NCBI RefSeq assembly: GCF_007290395.2
Contig: NZ_CP041656.2
Location: 6,598,501 to 6,662,500, forward strand
Length of the DNA: 64,000 bases
Direction: 5' to 3'
Origin: Bradyrhizobium cosmicum
Lineage (GTDB): Bacteria; Pseudomonadota; Alphaproteobacteria; Rhizobiales; Xanthobacteraceae
Below the pieces are notes generated by a model. That model ran no database searches. It was not told the origin of the DNA and worked only from the letters and a program-made list of their open reading frames with translations. The position numbers and the translations under genes are program-made. Shown one piece after another: positions 8,815-17,139 of this stretch (position 1 is its first letter; each line of letters begins with the position of its first letter).

Positions 8815-8893
8815 GGTCCGTTGCGTCGCGCGTTGCACTGAACTTGTCAAGATTGGGCTGGTTTCGCTAGGGTCGCGTCGAGGGGGAGGAACT

Positions 8894-9292
8894 ATGACGC
8901 TGGCAGAATGGTGCGTATTCGGGGCGCTGCTGCTCTATCTCCTAACGATCGCCTCGATCAAATGGATCAGATTTCGCTCATTCGACAATTCCCGGCCGCG
9001 TGACGCTGCCTTCTACCAAGACGCCCTCGCGCAGCGTGCGCTTGGCGCGCATCAGAACGGCATCGAGACCTTCCCCTTCTTTGCCTTCGCCGTGCTGCTC
9101 GCCGAGTTCAGGGATTCGCCGCAGCGGCTGATCGACGAACTGGCGGTGCTGTTTCTGATCGTACGGATCGCCTATGTGCTGACCTATCTCGGCAACCGCC
9201 CGACGCTGCGCTCCATCCTCTGGAGCATCGGTTTCGCGATCAACCTGGCGATCTTCCTGATGCCGCTGCTGCGCGGTTTTTGGCCGGGATAG
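8894..9292 (+). CDS. MAPEG family integral membrane protein
   Basis: At 132 residues with four hydrophobic helices (about 5-24, 50-72, 78-98, 108-128) this fits the MAPEG fold. AHQNGIETFPFFAFAVLLAE is the hallmark stretch, followed by RIAYVLTYLGNRPTLRSILW. Bacterial MAPEG proteins include glutathione-dependent transferases and peroxidases, but many are uncharacterised, so no reaction is assigned. The ATG is preceded by AGGGGGAGGA, a very strong ribosome binding site, which decides the start over an in-frame upstream ATG at 8795. It faces away from hemH. Confidence 0.88.
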   Translation: MTLAEWCVFGALLLYLLTIASIKWIRFRSFDNSRPRDAAFYQDALAQRALGAHQNGIETFPFFAFAVLLAEFRDSPQRLIDELAVLFLIVRIAYVLTYLGNRPTLRSILWSIGFAINLAIFLMPLLRGFWPG

Positions 9293-9493
9293 AACTTAGG
9301 ACTATTTTGCCGCAGCCGCGCTGGGCGCAAAGGGAGAGATCAAATCAACCGTCCTGACTGCGGAAAATCTTGCCTTGTCGGCAAGATCTTCCGACGCGTG
9401 GGCCGCCCCGAAAAGAATACGTTCAGTCTTATCAATTGCTTCCGCCTTGGCATAGCGATTGCTCCCGCTTTGGGCGCTGATGAAAGGAAGACT

Positions 9494-10141
9494 ATGATTG
9501 GGAATGCGGCCAACGCCGGAAGCTATTTTCGTACTGCGCAATCGTATCAATCGAAGCCCGCTTTCACGCCGACCGATGCGGCGGCGACGGCCACCACGGA
9601 TGAAGGTAAGGCAGGGGCGCATGCGAAGGGAGCAATCCCGGTTTCGGCGCTGACGAAACTTGATACGTCGGGGTTGATGGCCGTCTCACTCAAGGACAAT
9701 CCCAGGATTCGTGACCAGATAGCGACGAATTGGCTGGACGCGCGGTCTGCTCAACAGACCCTTGACACGAGCGAACCGGACAACACCCCGCAGAACGCCT
9801 ATGCGACCGTCAAGGTGGGAGGCAAGGTCGTTGCGACCGTTTACAACGGCGGCTCCGCAGAGATGACCATCGATACGATCGGAAAGGTCGGCTCGCTGCC
9901 GGATCCCGACCCGAACGGCGGTCCCGACGTGGCGCAGGCGCGCGCGGAATATATCGCAAAGGCCGTCGGAGGCACGATCGAGGCGTCCCCAACGGCGATC
10001 ACGCAATCCGAATGGAAACAGCGCCCTGATGCTTCGAAGGGCTACAGCCGCGCGGAACTCGACGCGGCGTTCCAGGCGATCATGACGGGCGCTTCGATCT
10101 CGAACCGGTCTTCAGGAAGTTACGCAGACTTCAGCGCCTGA
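9494..10141 (+). CDS. Hypothetical protein, no recognised domain
   Basis: I do not recognise this 215-residue product. The start (MIGNAANAGSYF) follows GGAAG at suitable spacing. There is no signal peptide or membrane segment. Composition is rich in Ala, Thr, Ser, Asp and Pro. A central stretch, AYATVKVGGKVVATVYNGG, looks like beta strands, and AELDAAFQAIMTGASI near the end looks helical. Base composition appears a little less GC-rich than its neighbours, which may hint at later acquisition. It is flanked by a 200-base gap and a convergent metal-transport gene, so context gives no role. Confidence 0.65.
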   Translation: MIGNAANAGSYFRTAQSYQSKPAFTPTDAAATATTDEGKAGAHAKGAIPVSALTKLDTSGLMAVSLKDNPRIRDQIATNWLDARSAQQTLDTSEPDNTPQNAYATVKVGGKVVATVYNGGSAEMTIDTIGKVGSLPDPDPNGGPDVAQARAEYIAKAVGGTIEASPTAITQSEWKQRPDASKGYSRAELDAAFQAIMTGASISNRSSGSYADFSA

Positions 10142-10235
10142 GGCTGCTGGCAATCCGGTCTACGGCGCCACCGCAACCGGATGCTGGCTTCGTGGCGTAC
10201 CATGAGCGGGCTTGGACAAAAATGCCCAAGGCAGC

Positions 10236-11360
10236 TCAAAAGCACGTCGTCCGCTCGGCCGCGATGTAGCCGAACAGCAGGCCCGTACCGAACAGCAGCA
10301 CGAGGGCGGCAGCGCCGAATTCGATACCGCGCATGAACAGCGCGCCGCTGCCGTCGCGGCCTGCGCTCAGGCGGGCGGCGATGTCCTTGGCGGAGACGGC
10401 GACGACCGCGATGGCCGCAACCGTGATCGCGGTGCCGAGCCCCATCAGGAAGGTCGCGGCGATGCCGGCCCAGAACAGCCCCTGGGCTAGCGCGAACACC
10501 AGCACCAGGATTGCGCCCGAGCAGGGGCGGATGCCGACGGTCAGGATCGCAGCGAAGCCACGCCGCCAGCCGCCGGGGCCGGCAAGCTCGCTTGGCGTGG
10601 GACCGTGGGAATGGCCGCAATGCTCGTCATGAAGGTGGCCGTGCGCGTCATCGTGATGCGCGTGGGCGTGACTGTGGTGATGGTGAGCATGATCATGATG
10701 ATCGTGGGCATCGTGATGATGGTGATGGCCGTGATCATGATGGTCATGCGGCACGCCCGCGATCGCCGGCACCGGCTGCACGGCCTGGAGCGCGCGGATG
10801 AAAGTCCGGCCCTTGACCCAGACCAGCCGCAGGCCGAACAGCGCGATCAGGCCATAGCTCGCAATCTCGATGGCGCCTTCCGCCTTGCACATCGTCTTTG
10901 CGGTCGCGTTCAGCACCCAGGCCGAGATGCCGACGATGAGGATGGCGACCAGCGACTGCATCAGCGCCGAGGCAAACGACAGCGCGATGCCGCGCCGCGC
11001 GGTCTCGCGGTTGGCGACGAGATAGGAGGCAATTACCGCCTTGCCGTGGCCGGGCCCTGCGGCGTGGAAGATGCCATAGGCGAACGAGATGAACAGCAGC
11101 GTCCACACCGCTGAGCCGTCGGTCTTCGCGGCGCGGATGGTCGCGGACATCTGGCGATAGAATTCAGACTGTTTTGCGAGCAGCCAGCCGATGAAGCCAC
11201 CGGCCTCGGGCTCGGCGGCCTGCACCGGACGCGGCGCGCCAAAGGGGTTTTGCGCGAGGAGATCATGGAGCGCGGCATCGGCCGCGGCCACAACCGCGAC
11301 AACCGCAGCGCAGGCGAGCAGCCCGCGCGCGAGCGGGGAGAGGTGCGGCCTCAAGGGCAA
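10236..11360 (-). CDS. NicO-family metal transporter with long His-rich loop (ZevB/RcnA-like)
   Basis: The 374-residue polytopic protein has the NicO signature in TM segments (LFISFAYGIFHAAGPGHGKA near 90-110 and AAILTVGIRPCSGAILVLVF near 270-290). Between them is a cytoplasmic loop (about 200-255) composed almost entirely of His, Asp and Ala with CGHSH, a metal buffer. Relatives are RcnA (Ni/Co efflux) and ZevB, which works with a DUF1007 protein in zinc acquisition in Haemophilus. A DUF1007 gene overlaps its start by 10 bases, so the ZevAB arrangement fits better than RcnA. Direction of transport and the metal remain inferred. Confidence 0.88.
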   Translation of the reverse strand: MPLRPHLSPLARGLLACAAVVAVVAAADAALHDLLAQNPFGAPRPVQAAEPEAGGFIGWLLAKQSEFYRQMSATIRAAKTDGSAVWTLLFISFAYGIFHAAGPGHGKAVIASYLVANRETARRGIALSFASALMQSLVAILIVGISAWVLNATAKTMCKAEGAIEIASYGLIALFGLRLVWVKGRTFIRALQAVQPVPAIAGVPHDHHDHGHHHHHDAHDHHDHAHHHHSHAHAHHDDAHGHLHDEHCGHSHGPTPSELAGPGGWRRGFAAILTVGIRPCSGAILVLVFALAQGLFWAGIAATFLMGLGTAITVAAIAVVAVSAKDIAARLSAGRDGSGALFMRGIEFGAAALVLLFGTGLLFGYIAAERTTCF

Positions 11361-11989
11361 TCCACCGTGATCTTGTTGGCGAACATCATGCCAAAATTCG
11401 AGTTCTCGCCGTTCAGGAAGGTCTGCTCGTTGAGCTTCTGGGCGGTGGCGGAGCCGTCGCTGGGCCGATCGAGCTTCATCTGGCAGCCGGCGGGCGCGCC
11501 GACCAGCTTGACCGGATTGTCCTTGGCCATCTGGAAGTCGATGAAATAGGAGCGGTCGAACACTTCGAGCACCAGTTGCTTGGGCTTGACCGGGTTCTTC
11601 AGCGGCAGCGTGAAGTGCAGGGTCAGCACCGTGTCCTTGTAATCGAGGAAGTAGTCGACCGGCTCGTTAAAACGCTCCTTCTTGCCGTCGGCTCGCGCAA
11701 AGGTGAAGTAGGCGTATTCCTTCAGCGACTCGACATTGGTCTGCGCCAGCGGCCCCAGCTCCTCGCGCGTATAGGCGCCCTTGGTCTTGCTCTCGAGCCC
11801 CTGCACCGCATAGGCCGAGAACATGTCGTCAAAGGTCCAGGCGTGGCGCACCCCGGTGATGCTGCCGTCGGGCGCATAGACAAGCTCGCTGGTCGCGGTG
11901 ATCCAGACATGCGGATGCGCGTGCGCCACGCTTGCCGCGAGCGTGAGGCCGGCGGCAAGCAGCAGTCCGAACAGGGCGCGCATGCCCAT
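11351..11989 (-). CDS. DUF1007 periplasmic metal-transport accessory protein (ZevA-like)
   Basis: The 212-residue protein begins with a signal peptide (MGMRALFGLLLAAGLTLAAS, cleavage near AHA), leaving a mature start HPHVWITATSEL. That HPHVW segment is the hallmark of DUF1007 and could ligate metal at the new N-terminus. Further conserved stretches are VRHAWTFDDMFSAYAVQGL and KPKQLVLEVFDRSYFIDFQM. DUF1007 proteins pair with NicO permeases, as here, where the genes overlap. Its ATG overlaps the stop of the M3 peptidase gene (TGATG), so the three are translationally coupled. Confidence 0.9.
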   Translation of the reverse strand: MGMRALFGLLLAAGLTLAASVAHAHPHVWITATSELVYAPDGSITGVRHAWTFDDMFSAYAVQGLESKTKGAYTREELGPLAQTNVESLKEYAYFTFARADGKKERFNEPVDYFLDYKDTVLTLHFTLPLKNPVKPKQLVLEVFDRSYFIDFQMAKDNPVKLVGAPAGCQMKLDRPSDGSATAQKLNEQTFLNGENSNFGMMFANKITVDCP

Positions 11990-14070
11990 CAGGCCGCCTT
12001 CGGGGCGTCGAGCAGGCCGCGGCGGCGGAGCAGCGCGTCGGGCTCCGGCGGCCGGCCGCGGAAGGCCTCGTAGGCGGCCTCCGGATCGACCGATCCGCCG
12101 CTCGAATAGATGTCGTCGTGCAGGCGCTTGGCGACGGCGGGATCGAAGATGTTGCCGGCCTCCTCGAACGCGCCGAAGGCGTCGGCGTCCATCACCTCGG
12201 ACCACATGTAGCTGTAATAGCCCGCGGCATAATGATCGCCGGAGAAGATGTGACCGAACTGGGTCGGCCGGTGCCGCATCGAGATCTCCTCGGGCATGCC
12301 GATCTTCTCCAGCTCCTTCTTCTCGAAGGCGCGGACATCCGCCGCCGCCGAGGCCGGCTGGGTGTGGAATTCGAGATCAACCAGCGCGGAGGAGACGAAC
12401 TCGACGGTGGCAAAGCCCTGGTTGAATTTGCGCGCCGCGAGGAACCGCTGCAGCAGATCGTCAGGCAGCGGCTCGCCGGTCTGGTAGTGGCGGGCGAACT
12501 GCTGCAGCACCTCGGGTCGCTCCTGCCAGTGCTCGTAGAGCTGCGAGGGCAGCTCGACGAAATCGGTGAACACGGAGGTTCCCGACAGCGACGGATAGGT
12601 CACGTTGGAGAGCATGCCGTGCAGGCCGTGGCCGAATTCGTGGAACAAGGTCCGCGCATCGTCCGGCGACAGCAGCGAGAGCTCGCCGTCCGCGCCCTTG
12701 GCAAAGTTGCAGACGTTGATGATGAGCGGCGTGATTTCGCCGTCGAGCTTCTGCTGGTCGCGCAACGATGTCATCCAGGCACCGGAACGCTTCGACGGAC
12801 GGGCATAGTAGTCACCGTAGAACAGCGCCTTGTGCTTGCCGTCCGGGCCCTTGACGTCCCAGACCCGCACGTCCGGGTGCCAGACGGGCACGTCCTTGCG
12901 TTCCTCGAAGGTGATGCCGAACAGCCGGGTGGCGCAATCGAAGGCCGCCGCAATCATGTTGTCGAGCGACAGGTAGGGCTTGATCGCGGCATCATCGAAA
13001 TTGGCGCGCTGCAGGCGGAGCTTCTCGGCATAGAAGCGCCAGTCCCAGGGCGCGAGCTTGAAGTTGCCGCCCTCGGCCGTGATCAGCGCCTGCATCTCGT
13101 CGCGATCGGCGAGCGCCCGCGCCCGCGCCGGCTTCCAGACCCGCTCGAGCAGGCCGCGCACCGCATCAGGCGTCTTGGCCATGGAATCCTCGAGCCGGTA
13201 GGCCGCGAAGGTGGGGTAGCCCAGGAGCTTGGCGCTCTCCTCGCGCAGCTGCAGGATCTCGACGATGGTCGTGTTGTTGTCGTTGGAATTGCCGTTGTCG
13301 CCGCGCGCCGTAAACGCCTTGTAGACCTTCTCGCGCAGGTCACGCCGCGCCGAGCTCTTCAGGAACGGCTCGCTCGAGGAGCGCGACAGCGTCACGATGG
13401 CCTTGCCGGCCATGCCGCGCTCTTCCGCCGCAGCCTTGGCAGCGGCGACGAAGCTCTCCGGCAGACCCTGACGGTCGGCCTCGCCAAGCTCCATGAACCA
13501 GTCCTGCTCATCGCCGAGCAGATGATGGCTGAAGCCGGTGCCGAGCTGGGCGAGCTTCTCGTTGATTTCCGCCATGCGCTTCTTGGCCTCCTCCGAGAGG
13601 CCGGCGCCGGAGCGGTGGAAGCGGGTGTAGGTGCGCTCCAGCAGGCGAAGCTGCTCGGGAGCCAGACCCAGGTTGGCACGGTTCTCGTGCAGCTGGGCGA
13701 TGCGGCCAAACAGCACGGCGTTCATCATGATCGGATTCCAGTGCCGTGCCATCCGCAAGGAAACCTCCTTGTCGATCTCCAGGATGGCGGGATTGGAATG
13801 CGACGAGACGAGGTCGTAGAAGACGGCCGCGACCTTGTTAAGCAGCTTGCCCGAGCGCTCCAGCGCCGTGATGGTGTTGGCGAAGTCGGCCGCGGCGGGA
13901 TCGTTGGTGATCGCCGCGATCTCGGCGGAATGATCGGCGAAGGCCTGCTCAAAGGCCGGGAGGAAATGCTCCGGCTCGATCTCGTCGAAGGGCGGAGTCG
14001 CGAACGGCGTCACCCAGGCCTTCAGCAGCGGATTGGTCTCGGAGTCCGTAGTTTGGCGGGGTTCTGACAT
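11989..14070 (-). CDS. M3-family oligopeptidase (peptidyl-dipeptidase / oligopeptidase A type)
   Basis: The 693-residue enzyme is a cytoplasmic zinc metallopeptidase that degrades short peptides. The zinc motif is visible as H477-E478-F479-G480-H481 with the third ligand E506 in DFVELPSQ. N-terminal helical segments (NPLLKAWVTPFATPPFDEIE) match the M3A family. Length is normal. The frame is open for 52 codons upstream, but MSEPRQTTD is the natural start, because upstream residues do not resemble the family. Its stop shares an A with the start of the DUF1007 gene, tying peptide degradation and metal transport in one transcript. Confidence 0.93.
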   Translation of the reverse strand: MSEPRQTTDSETNPLLKAWVTPFATPPFDEIEPEHFLPAFEQAFADHSAEIAAITNDPAAADFANTITALERSGKLLNKVAAVFYDLVSSHSNPAILEIDKEVSLRMARHWNPIMMNAVLFGRIAQLHENRANLGLAPEQLRLLERTYTRFHRSGAGLSEEAKKRMAEINEKLAQLGTGFSHHLLGDEQDWFMELGEADRQGLPESFVAAAKAAAEERGMAGKAIVTLSRSSSEPFLKSSARRDLREKVYKAFTARGDNGNSNDNNTTIVEILQLREESAKLLGYPTFAAYRLEDSMAKTPDAVRGLLERVWKPARARALADRDEMQALITAEGGNFKLAPWDWRFYAEKLRLQRANFDDAAIKPYLSLDNMIAAAFDCATRLFGITFEERKDVPVWHPDVRVWDVKGPDGKHKALFYGDYYARPSKRSGAWMTSLRDQQKLDGEITPLIINVCNFAKGADGELSLLSPDDARTLFHEFGHGLHGMLSNVTYPSLSGTSVFTDFVELPSQLYEHWQERPEVLQQFARHYQTGEPLPDDLLQRFLAARKFNQGFATVEFVSSALVDLEFHTQPASAAADVRAFEKKELEKIGMPEEISMRHRPTQFGHIFSGDHYAAGYYSYMWSEVMDADAFGAFEEAGNIFDPAVAKRLHDDIYSSGGSVDPEAAYEAFRGRPPEPDALLRRRGLLDAPKAA

Positions 14071-14207
14071 TGCAAGTCCCGGTTTTTGAGCTGATTTGTT
14101 GCGGCCAGCTATAGCACGCGATGGGGCTTTTTTGGGCCATTTGGCCTTGCTCCCGCCCGCCTTTTCGGGGAGATTGCGGCCCTCGAAGCCTAGGGATCCC
14201 TGAGCCC

Positions 14208-14462
14208 ATGAACGCGCCCTCCTCATCCTCCCGTCAGATCGTCTGGCCGAGCGTCATCACTGTCATCAGCGCCGCCATCCTGATCGGCGCCGAAGTGTTC
14301 GGCGCCGCGTTTGCCGGCGGCTGGGCGCTCGCGATCCTGTTCGGGCTCGGCGACCAGGGCACGCACATCCTGCAGGCCGTGCTGTTCGCGCTCGGCGTGC
14401 TCGTGATGACGGCCTTCGTCCGCGCAGCTCAGCGCGTCGAGCCTTTCACGAAGCGCGGCTGA
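14208..14462 (+). CDS. Small two-helix inner-membrane protein
   Basis: This 84-residue protein has two hydrophobic helices (about 13-47, including VITVISAAILIGAEVFGAAF, and 52-68) and a charged C-terminus (RAAQRVEPFTKRG). Small proteins with this layout are common hypothetical genes in Bradyrhizobium; no function is known to me. The start ATG is the first plausible one with a small polar N-terminus; the in-frame stretch upstream overlaps the peptidase promoter region. It is divergent from the M3 peptidase gene and ends ahead of the long leader region of the decarboxylase. Confidence 0.7.
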   Translation: MNAPSSSSRQIVWPSVITVISAAILIGAEVFGAAFAGGWALAILFGLGDQGTHILQAVLFALGVLVMTAFVRAAQRVEPFTKRG

Positions 14463-14699
14463 CGCTTCCTCGCGCGCGTCAGACGCGCGCACGACACAGA
14501 AAACTTAACGCGCGTTCATCTTCCGCGTCGCTCGCGCAACACTGCGCAAGCAGATGTTAGGCAATTCCGTTCGCAGCCTAAAAAAATTCTTGCGAAGCGG
14601 AGTCAAAAGCCTTATGTGCGCTCTTGCCCAATTTCGCACGTGCCTGTGGTCGTGTGTCAGTCGGTAGGTATCCGGACAAGAGGCCGGACAGCCGCCAAG

Positions 14700-15130
14700 G
14701 GGTGAAGAAGCCGAGGGGCTCTTCGGAAGTGCGGAAGTCGAAAGACCCAGAAGTCTGAAGACTGAAAGCAAACCCGGAGCGTCCAGCATCTCTCTCAAAG
14801 AGATGCCTTGTCGAAGGTGACTTCACTTTTTGCAACCGTGACTGGCAGCCGGAGGCGAACCGGCGCACCCCGCTCTCAACGGGGGACGCGACTTAAAGCA
14901 ACGACGGATCGGGCTTTTTTGGTCTCTACCGGCAGTCCAACGCCGGCGCGGGCTACTGAAAAGGCTTGTCCTTCATTGCCAGGTGTGCGGGCGGGAAATT
15001 CCCAACCAATCCACGGCAGCACAGTCTGATTTGAGTCTTTGGCTCGTCGCGCCTCCATCGCGCGATCTGGCCGGGGCGCTTATCCGACGACATTTTTTGA
15101 ACGGATCCCCGTCGCTGGGCCGTTTGGGAG
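14700..15130 (+). ncRNA. Structured leader upstream of ornithine decarboxylase (speF-type element candidate)
   Basis: The whole 14463-15136 gap (674 bases) lacks a convincing gene, yet the part before the decarboxylase is full of short hairpins. These are GCATCTCT-ctcaa-AGAGATGC (14786-14806), GCCGG-N7-CCGGC (14848-14864) and CCCCG-ctctcaa-CGGGG (14868-14884). The first and third each carry the sequence CTCTCAA at their loop. T6 runs follow at 14915-14920 and 15093-15098. Alphaproteobacterial ornithine decarboxylase genes are known to carry a conserved leader RNA (Rfam speF). The boundaries given are approximate and the family match is inferred from gene context and structure, not computed. 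The leader would sense polyamines or a related signal. Confidence 0.5.
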
Positions 15131-15136
15131 AGTGCT

Positions 15137-16279
15137 ATGACCGAACGTATTCAGGAATTCCTGCGCAACCGCCGCAGCGAGGGCCAGGACACCGAGCCTT
15201 GCCTCGTGGTCGACCTCGAAGTCGTGCGCGACAATTACCAGACCTTTGCCAAGGCGCTGCCCGACAGCCGTGTGTTCTATGCCGTCAAGGCGAACCCGGC
15301 GCCGGAAGTGCTGTCCCTGCTCGCCTCCATGGGCTCCTGCTTCGACACCGCGACGGTCGCCGAAATCGAGATGGCGCTGGCCGCGGGTGCGACGCCCGAC
15401 CGCATCTCATTCGGCAACACGATCAAGAAGGAGCGCGACATCGCGCGCGCCTTCGCGCTCGGCATTCGCCTGTTCGCGGTCGATTGCACCGCCGAGGTCG
15501 AGAAGATCGCCCGTGCGGCTCCCGGCGCCAAGGTGTTCTGCCGCATTCTCTATGACTGCGCCGGCGCCGAGTGGCCGCTGTCGCGCAAGTTCGGCTGCGA
15601 CCCCGAGATGGCGGTCGATGTGCTCGACGCTGCCAAGCGCCTGGGCCTGGAGCCGTGCGGCATCTCGTTCCACGTCGGCTCGCAGCAGCGCAAGGTGAAG
15701 GCGTGGGACCGTGCGCTGGCGATGGCCTCGCAGGTGTTCCGCGACTGCGCCGAGCGCGGCATTAACCTGACCATGGTCAACATGGGCGGCGGCTTCCCGA
15801 CCAAGTACCTGAAGGACGTGCCGCCGGTGGTGACCTACGGCCGCTCGATCTTCCGCGCGCTGCGCAAGCACTTTGGCAACCAGATTCCGGAGACCATCAT
15901 CGAGCCCGGCCGCGGCATGGTGGGCAACGCCGGCATCATCGAATCCGAGGTCGTGCTCATCTCGAAGAAGAGCGACGAGGACGAGGTGCGCTGGGTCTAC
16001 CTCGACATCGGCAAGTTCGGCGGTCTCGCCGAGACCATGGACGAGTCGATCCGCTACGCCATCCGCACCCCGCATGACGGTGCGGACATGACGCCGTGCG
16101 TGCTCGCGGGTCCGACCTGCGACAGCGCCGACGTGCTGTACGAGAAGAGCCCGTATCCGCTCCCCGTCACGCTCGAGATCGGCGACAAGCTGCTGATCGA
16201 AGGCACCGGCGCCTATACGTCGACCTACTCGTCGGTGGCGTTCAACGGCATCCCGCCGCTGAAGACGTACCACATCTAA
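15137..16279 (+). CDS. odc: Type III (alanine-racemase-fold) ornithine/lysine decarboxylase
   Basis: It makes putrescine (or cadaverine) by PLP-dependent decarboxylation in the cytoplasm. The 380-residue protein shows the PLP lysine K51 in FYAVKANPAP, H179 in SFHVGSQQ, the glycine loop VNMGGGFPTKY near 214-224, EPGRG at 256-260 and the catalytic cysteine C328 in AGPTCDSADVLY. These are the marks of eukaryotic-type ODC, typical of alphaproteobacteria. Ornithine versus lysine preference cannot be read here. It lies upstream of a homospermidine synthase on the same strand, so putrescine supply for homospermidine is the likely role. Regulation by the long leader is expected. Confidence 0.93.
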   Translation: MTERIQEFLRNRRSEGQDTEPCLVVDLEVVRDNYQTFAKALPDSRVFYAVKANPAPEVLSLLASMGSCFDTATVAEIEMALAAGATPDRISFGNTIKKERDIARAFALGIRLFAVDCTAEVEKIARAAPGAKVFCRILYDCAGAEWPLSRKFGCDPEMAVDVLDAAKRLGLEPCGISFHVGSQQRKVKAWDRALAMASQVFRDCAERGINLTMVNMGGGFPTKYLKDVPPVVTYGRSIFRALRKHFGNQIPETIIEPGRGMVGNAGIIESEVVLISKKSDEDEVRWVYLDIGKFGGLAETMDESIRYAIRTPHDGADMTPCVLAGPTCDSADVLYEKSPYPLPVTLEIGDKLLIEGTGAYTSTYSSVAFNGIPPLKTYHI

Positions 16280-16311
16280 GCAGCCTCTCTTTTCCGAGGC
16301 CTGACGAAACC

Positions 16312-16333
16312 GGGAGCCGGCTTGCCGGCTCCC
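16312..16333 (+). terminator. GC-rich hairpin after the decarboxylase gene
   Basis: GGGAGCCGGC-TT-GCCGGCTCCC is a perfect 10-bp stem 32 bases after the stop codon. No T run follows, so it may act as a 3' stabiliser rather than an intrinsic terminator. Confidence 0.5.
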
Positions 16334-16411
16334 TCCCTGACATTGCCATTCTGACGACGTCTTGGATCGGCGCGCTTCGCGCACGCCCGTTCAAGCGGGG
16401 ACTGACGCGCC

Positions 16412-16999
16412 ATGACTGCTTTTCGGAAGACACAGGTTACCCTCACCTCGAATGCCGCTCCGTTCGCGATCCGTGCGGAACGTGCTGCCGACGTCGCCGC
16501 CCGTGAAGCGCTGCTGGATGCCTGCTTTGGCGAGAACCGCCATGACCGAACCTGCCAGCGCCTGCGCGACGGACGTGCACCTGCCGCCGGCCTTGCGCTG
16601 TCGGCCGTGCGCGAGGGGACACTCGTGGGAACCGTGCGGCTGTGGCACGTCAGCGCCGGAGGCAGGCCCGCTCTGGTCCTCGGACCGCTGGCGGTAGACC
16701 CTGCCTGCCGCGAGCTCGGGATCGGCGCCGCGCTAATGCAACAAGCGCTGGCCGCCGCCCGGGCGCGCAGGCATGAAGCCGTGATCCTGCTCGGCGATGC
16801 CCCCTATTACGCCCGCTTCGGTTTCTCGCCCGAGAAGACCGGTGCATTGATGCTGCCCGGCCCGTTCGAGCGCGACCGCCTGCTGGCCATCGAATTCCAG
16901 GCCGGCACGCTCGATGGCGCCGAGGGGATGATCGTGCCGACCGGTGCGGCCCTGCCCAAACGGAGGGTAGTTCGTCCCCTCCAGGCGCGCGCGGCCTAA
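16412..16999 (+). CDS. GNAT-family N-acetyltransferase
   Basis: The 195-residue protein carries the acetyl-CoA motif A region LVLGPLAVDPACRELGIGAA (RELGIG for the Q/R-x-x-G-x-G loop) and ILLGDAPYYARFGFS, typical of the YhbS-like GNAT subgroup. The donor would be acetyl-CoA; the acceptor is unknown. Its place between a polyamine-producing decarboxylase and homospermidine synthase suggests a polyamine or diamine acceptor, but YhbS-like proteins have many substrates, so that is inference only. Hairpins on both sides indicate it may be transcribed separately from the decarboxylase. Confidence 0.88.
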   Translation: MTAFRKTQVTLTSNAAPFAIRAERAADVAAREALLDACFGENRHDRTCQRLRDGRAPAAGLALSAVREGTLVGTVRLWHVSAGGRPALVLGPLAVDPACRELGIGAALMQQALAAARARRHEAVILLGDAPYYARFGFSPEKTGALMLPGPFERDRLLAIEFQAGTLDGAEGMIVPTGAALPKRRVVRPLQARAA

Positions 17000-17017
17000 G
17001 ACTTCGCCACGATGGCA

Positions 17018-17050
17018 CCGGGCGAAGCCGCGTTGAGCGGCTTCGCCCGG
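17018..17050 (+). terminator. 14-bp perfect hairpin after the GNAT gene
   Basis: CCGGGCGAAGCCGC and GCGGCTTCGCCCGG pair perfectly around the loop GTTGA, 18 bases after the GNAT stop. No T run follows. It may mark the end of that transcript. Confidence 0.55.
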
Positions 17051-17139
17051 TTGCGCCCGCGCCGAGCCCTGCTGCTTTGGGGTTGCGCCGGCCCGCAAAT
17101 TGCTCGTAAACCCCACGAAATTCCCTTCAGTCGAGGCCC

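Noticed and set aside
9302..9622. A 106-codon minus-strand frame in the gap before the orphan protein (ends TVDLISPFAPSAAAAK)
   Set aside because: Its 3' half sits in non-coding DNA and looks mildly protein-like, but its N-terminal half overlaps the plus-strand gene, and it has no clear ribosome binding site or domain.
10605..10747. Met/Ile/Val/Thr-rich frames in the NicO His loop region
   Set aside because: They are alternative readings of the CAT/CAC-rich DNA that encodes the His-rich loop.
12118..14067. A 649-codon open frame opposite the M3 peptidase gene
   Set aside because: It mirrors the codon periodicity of the peptidase, is rich in Arg/Gly/His/Leu without domains, and has no ribosome binding site; it is an antisense shadow of a GC-rich gene.
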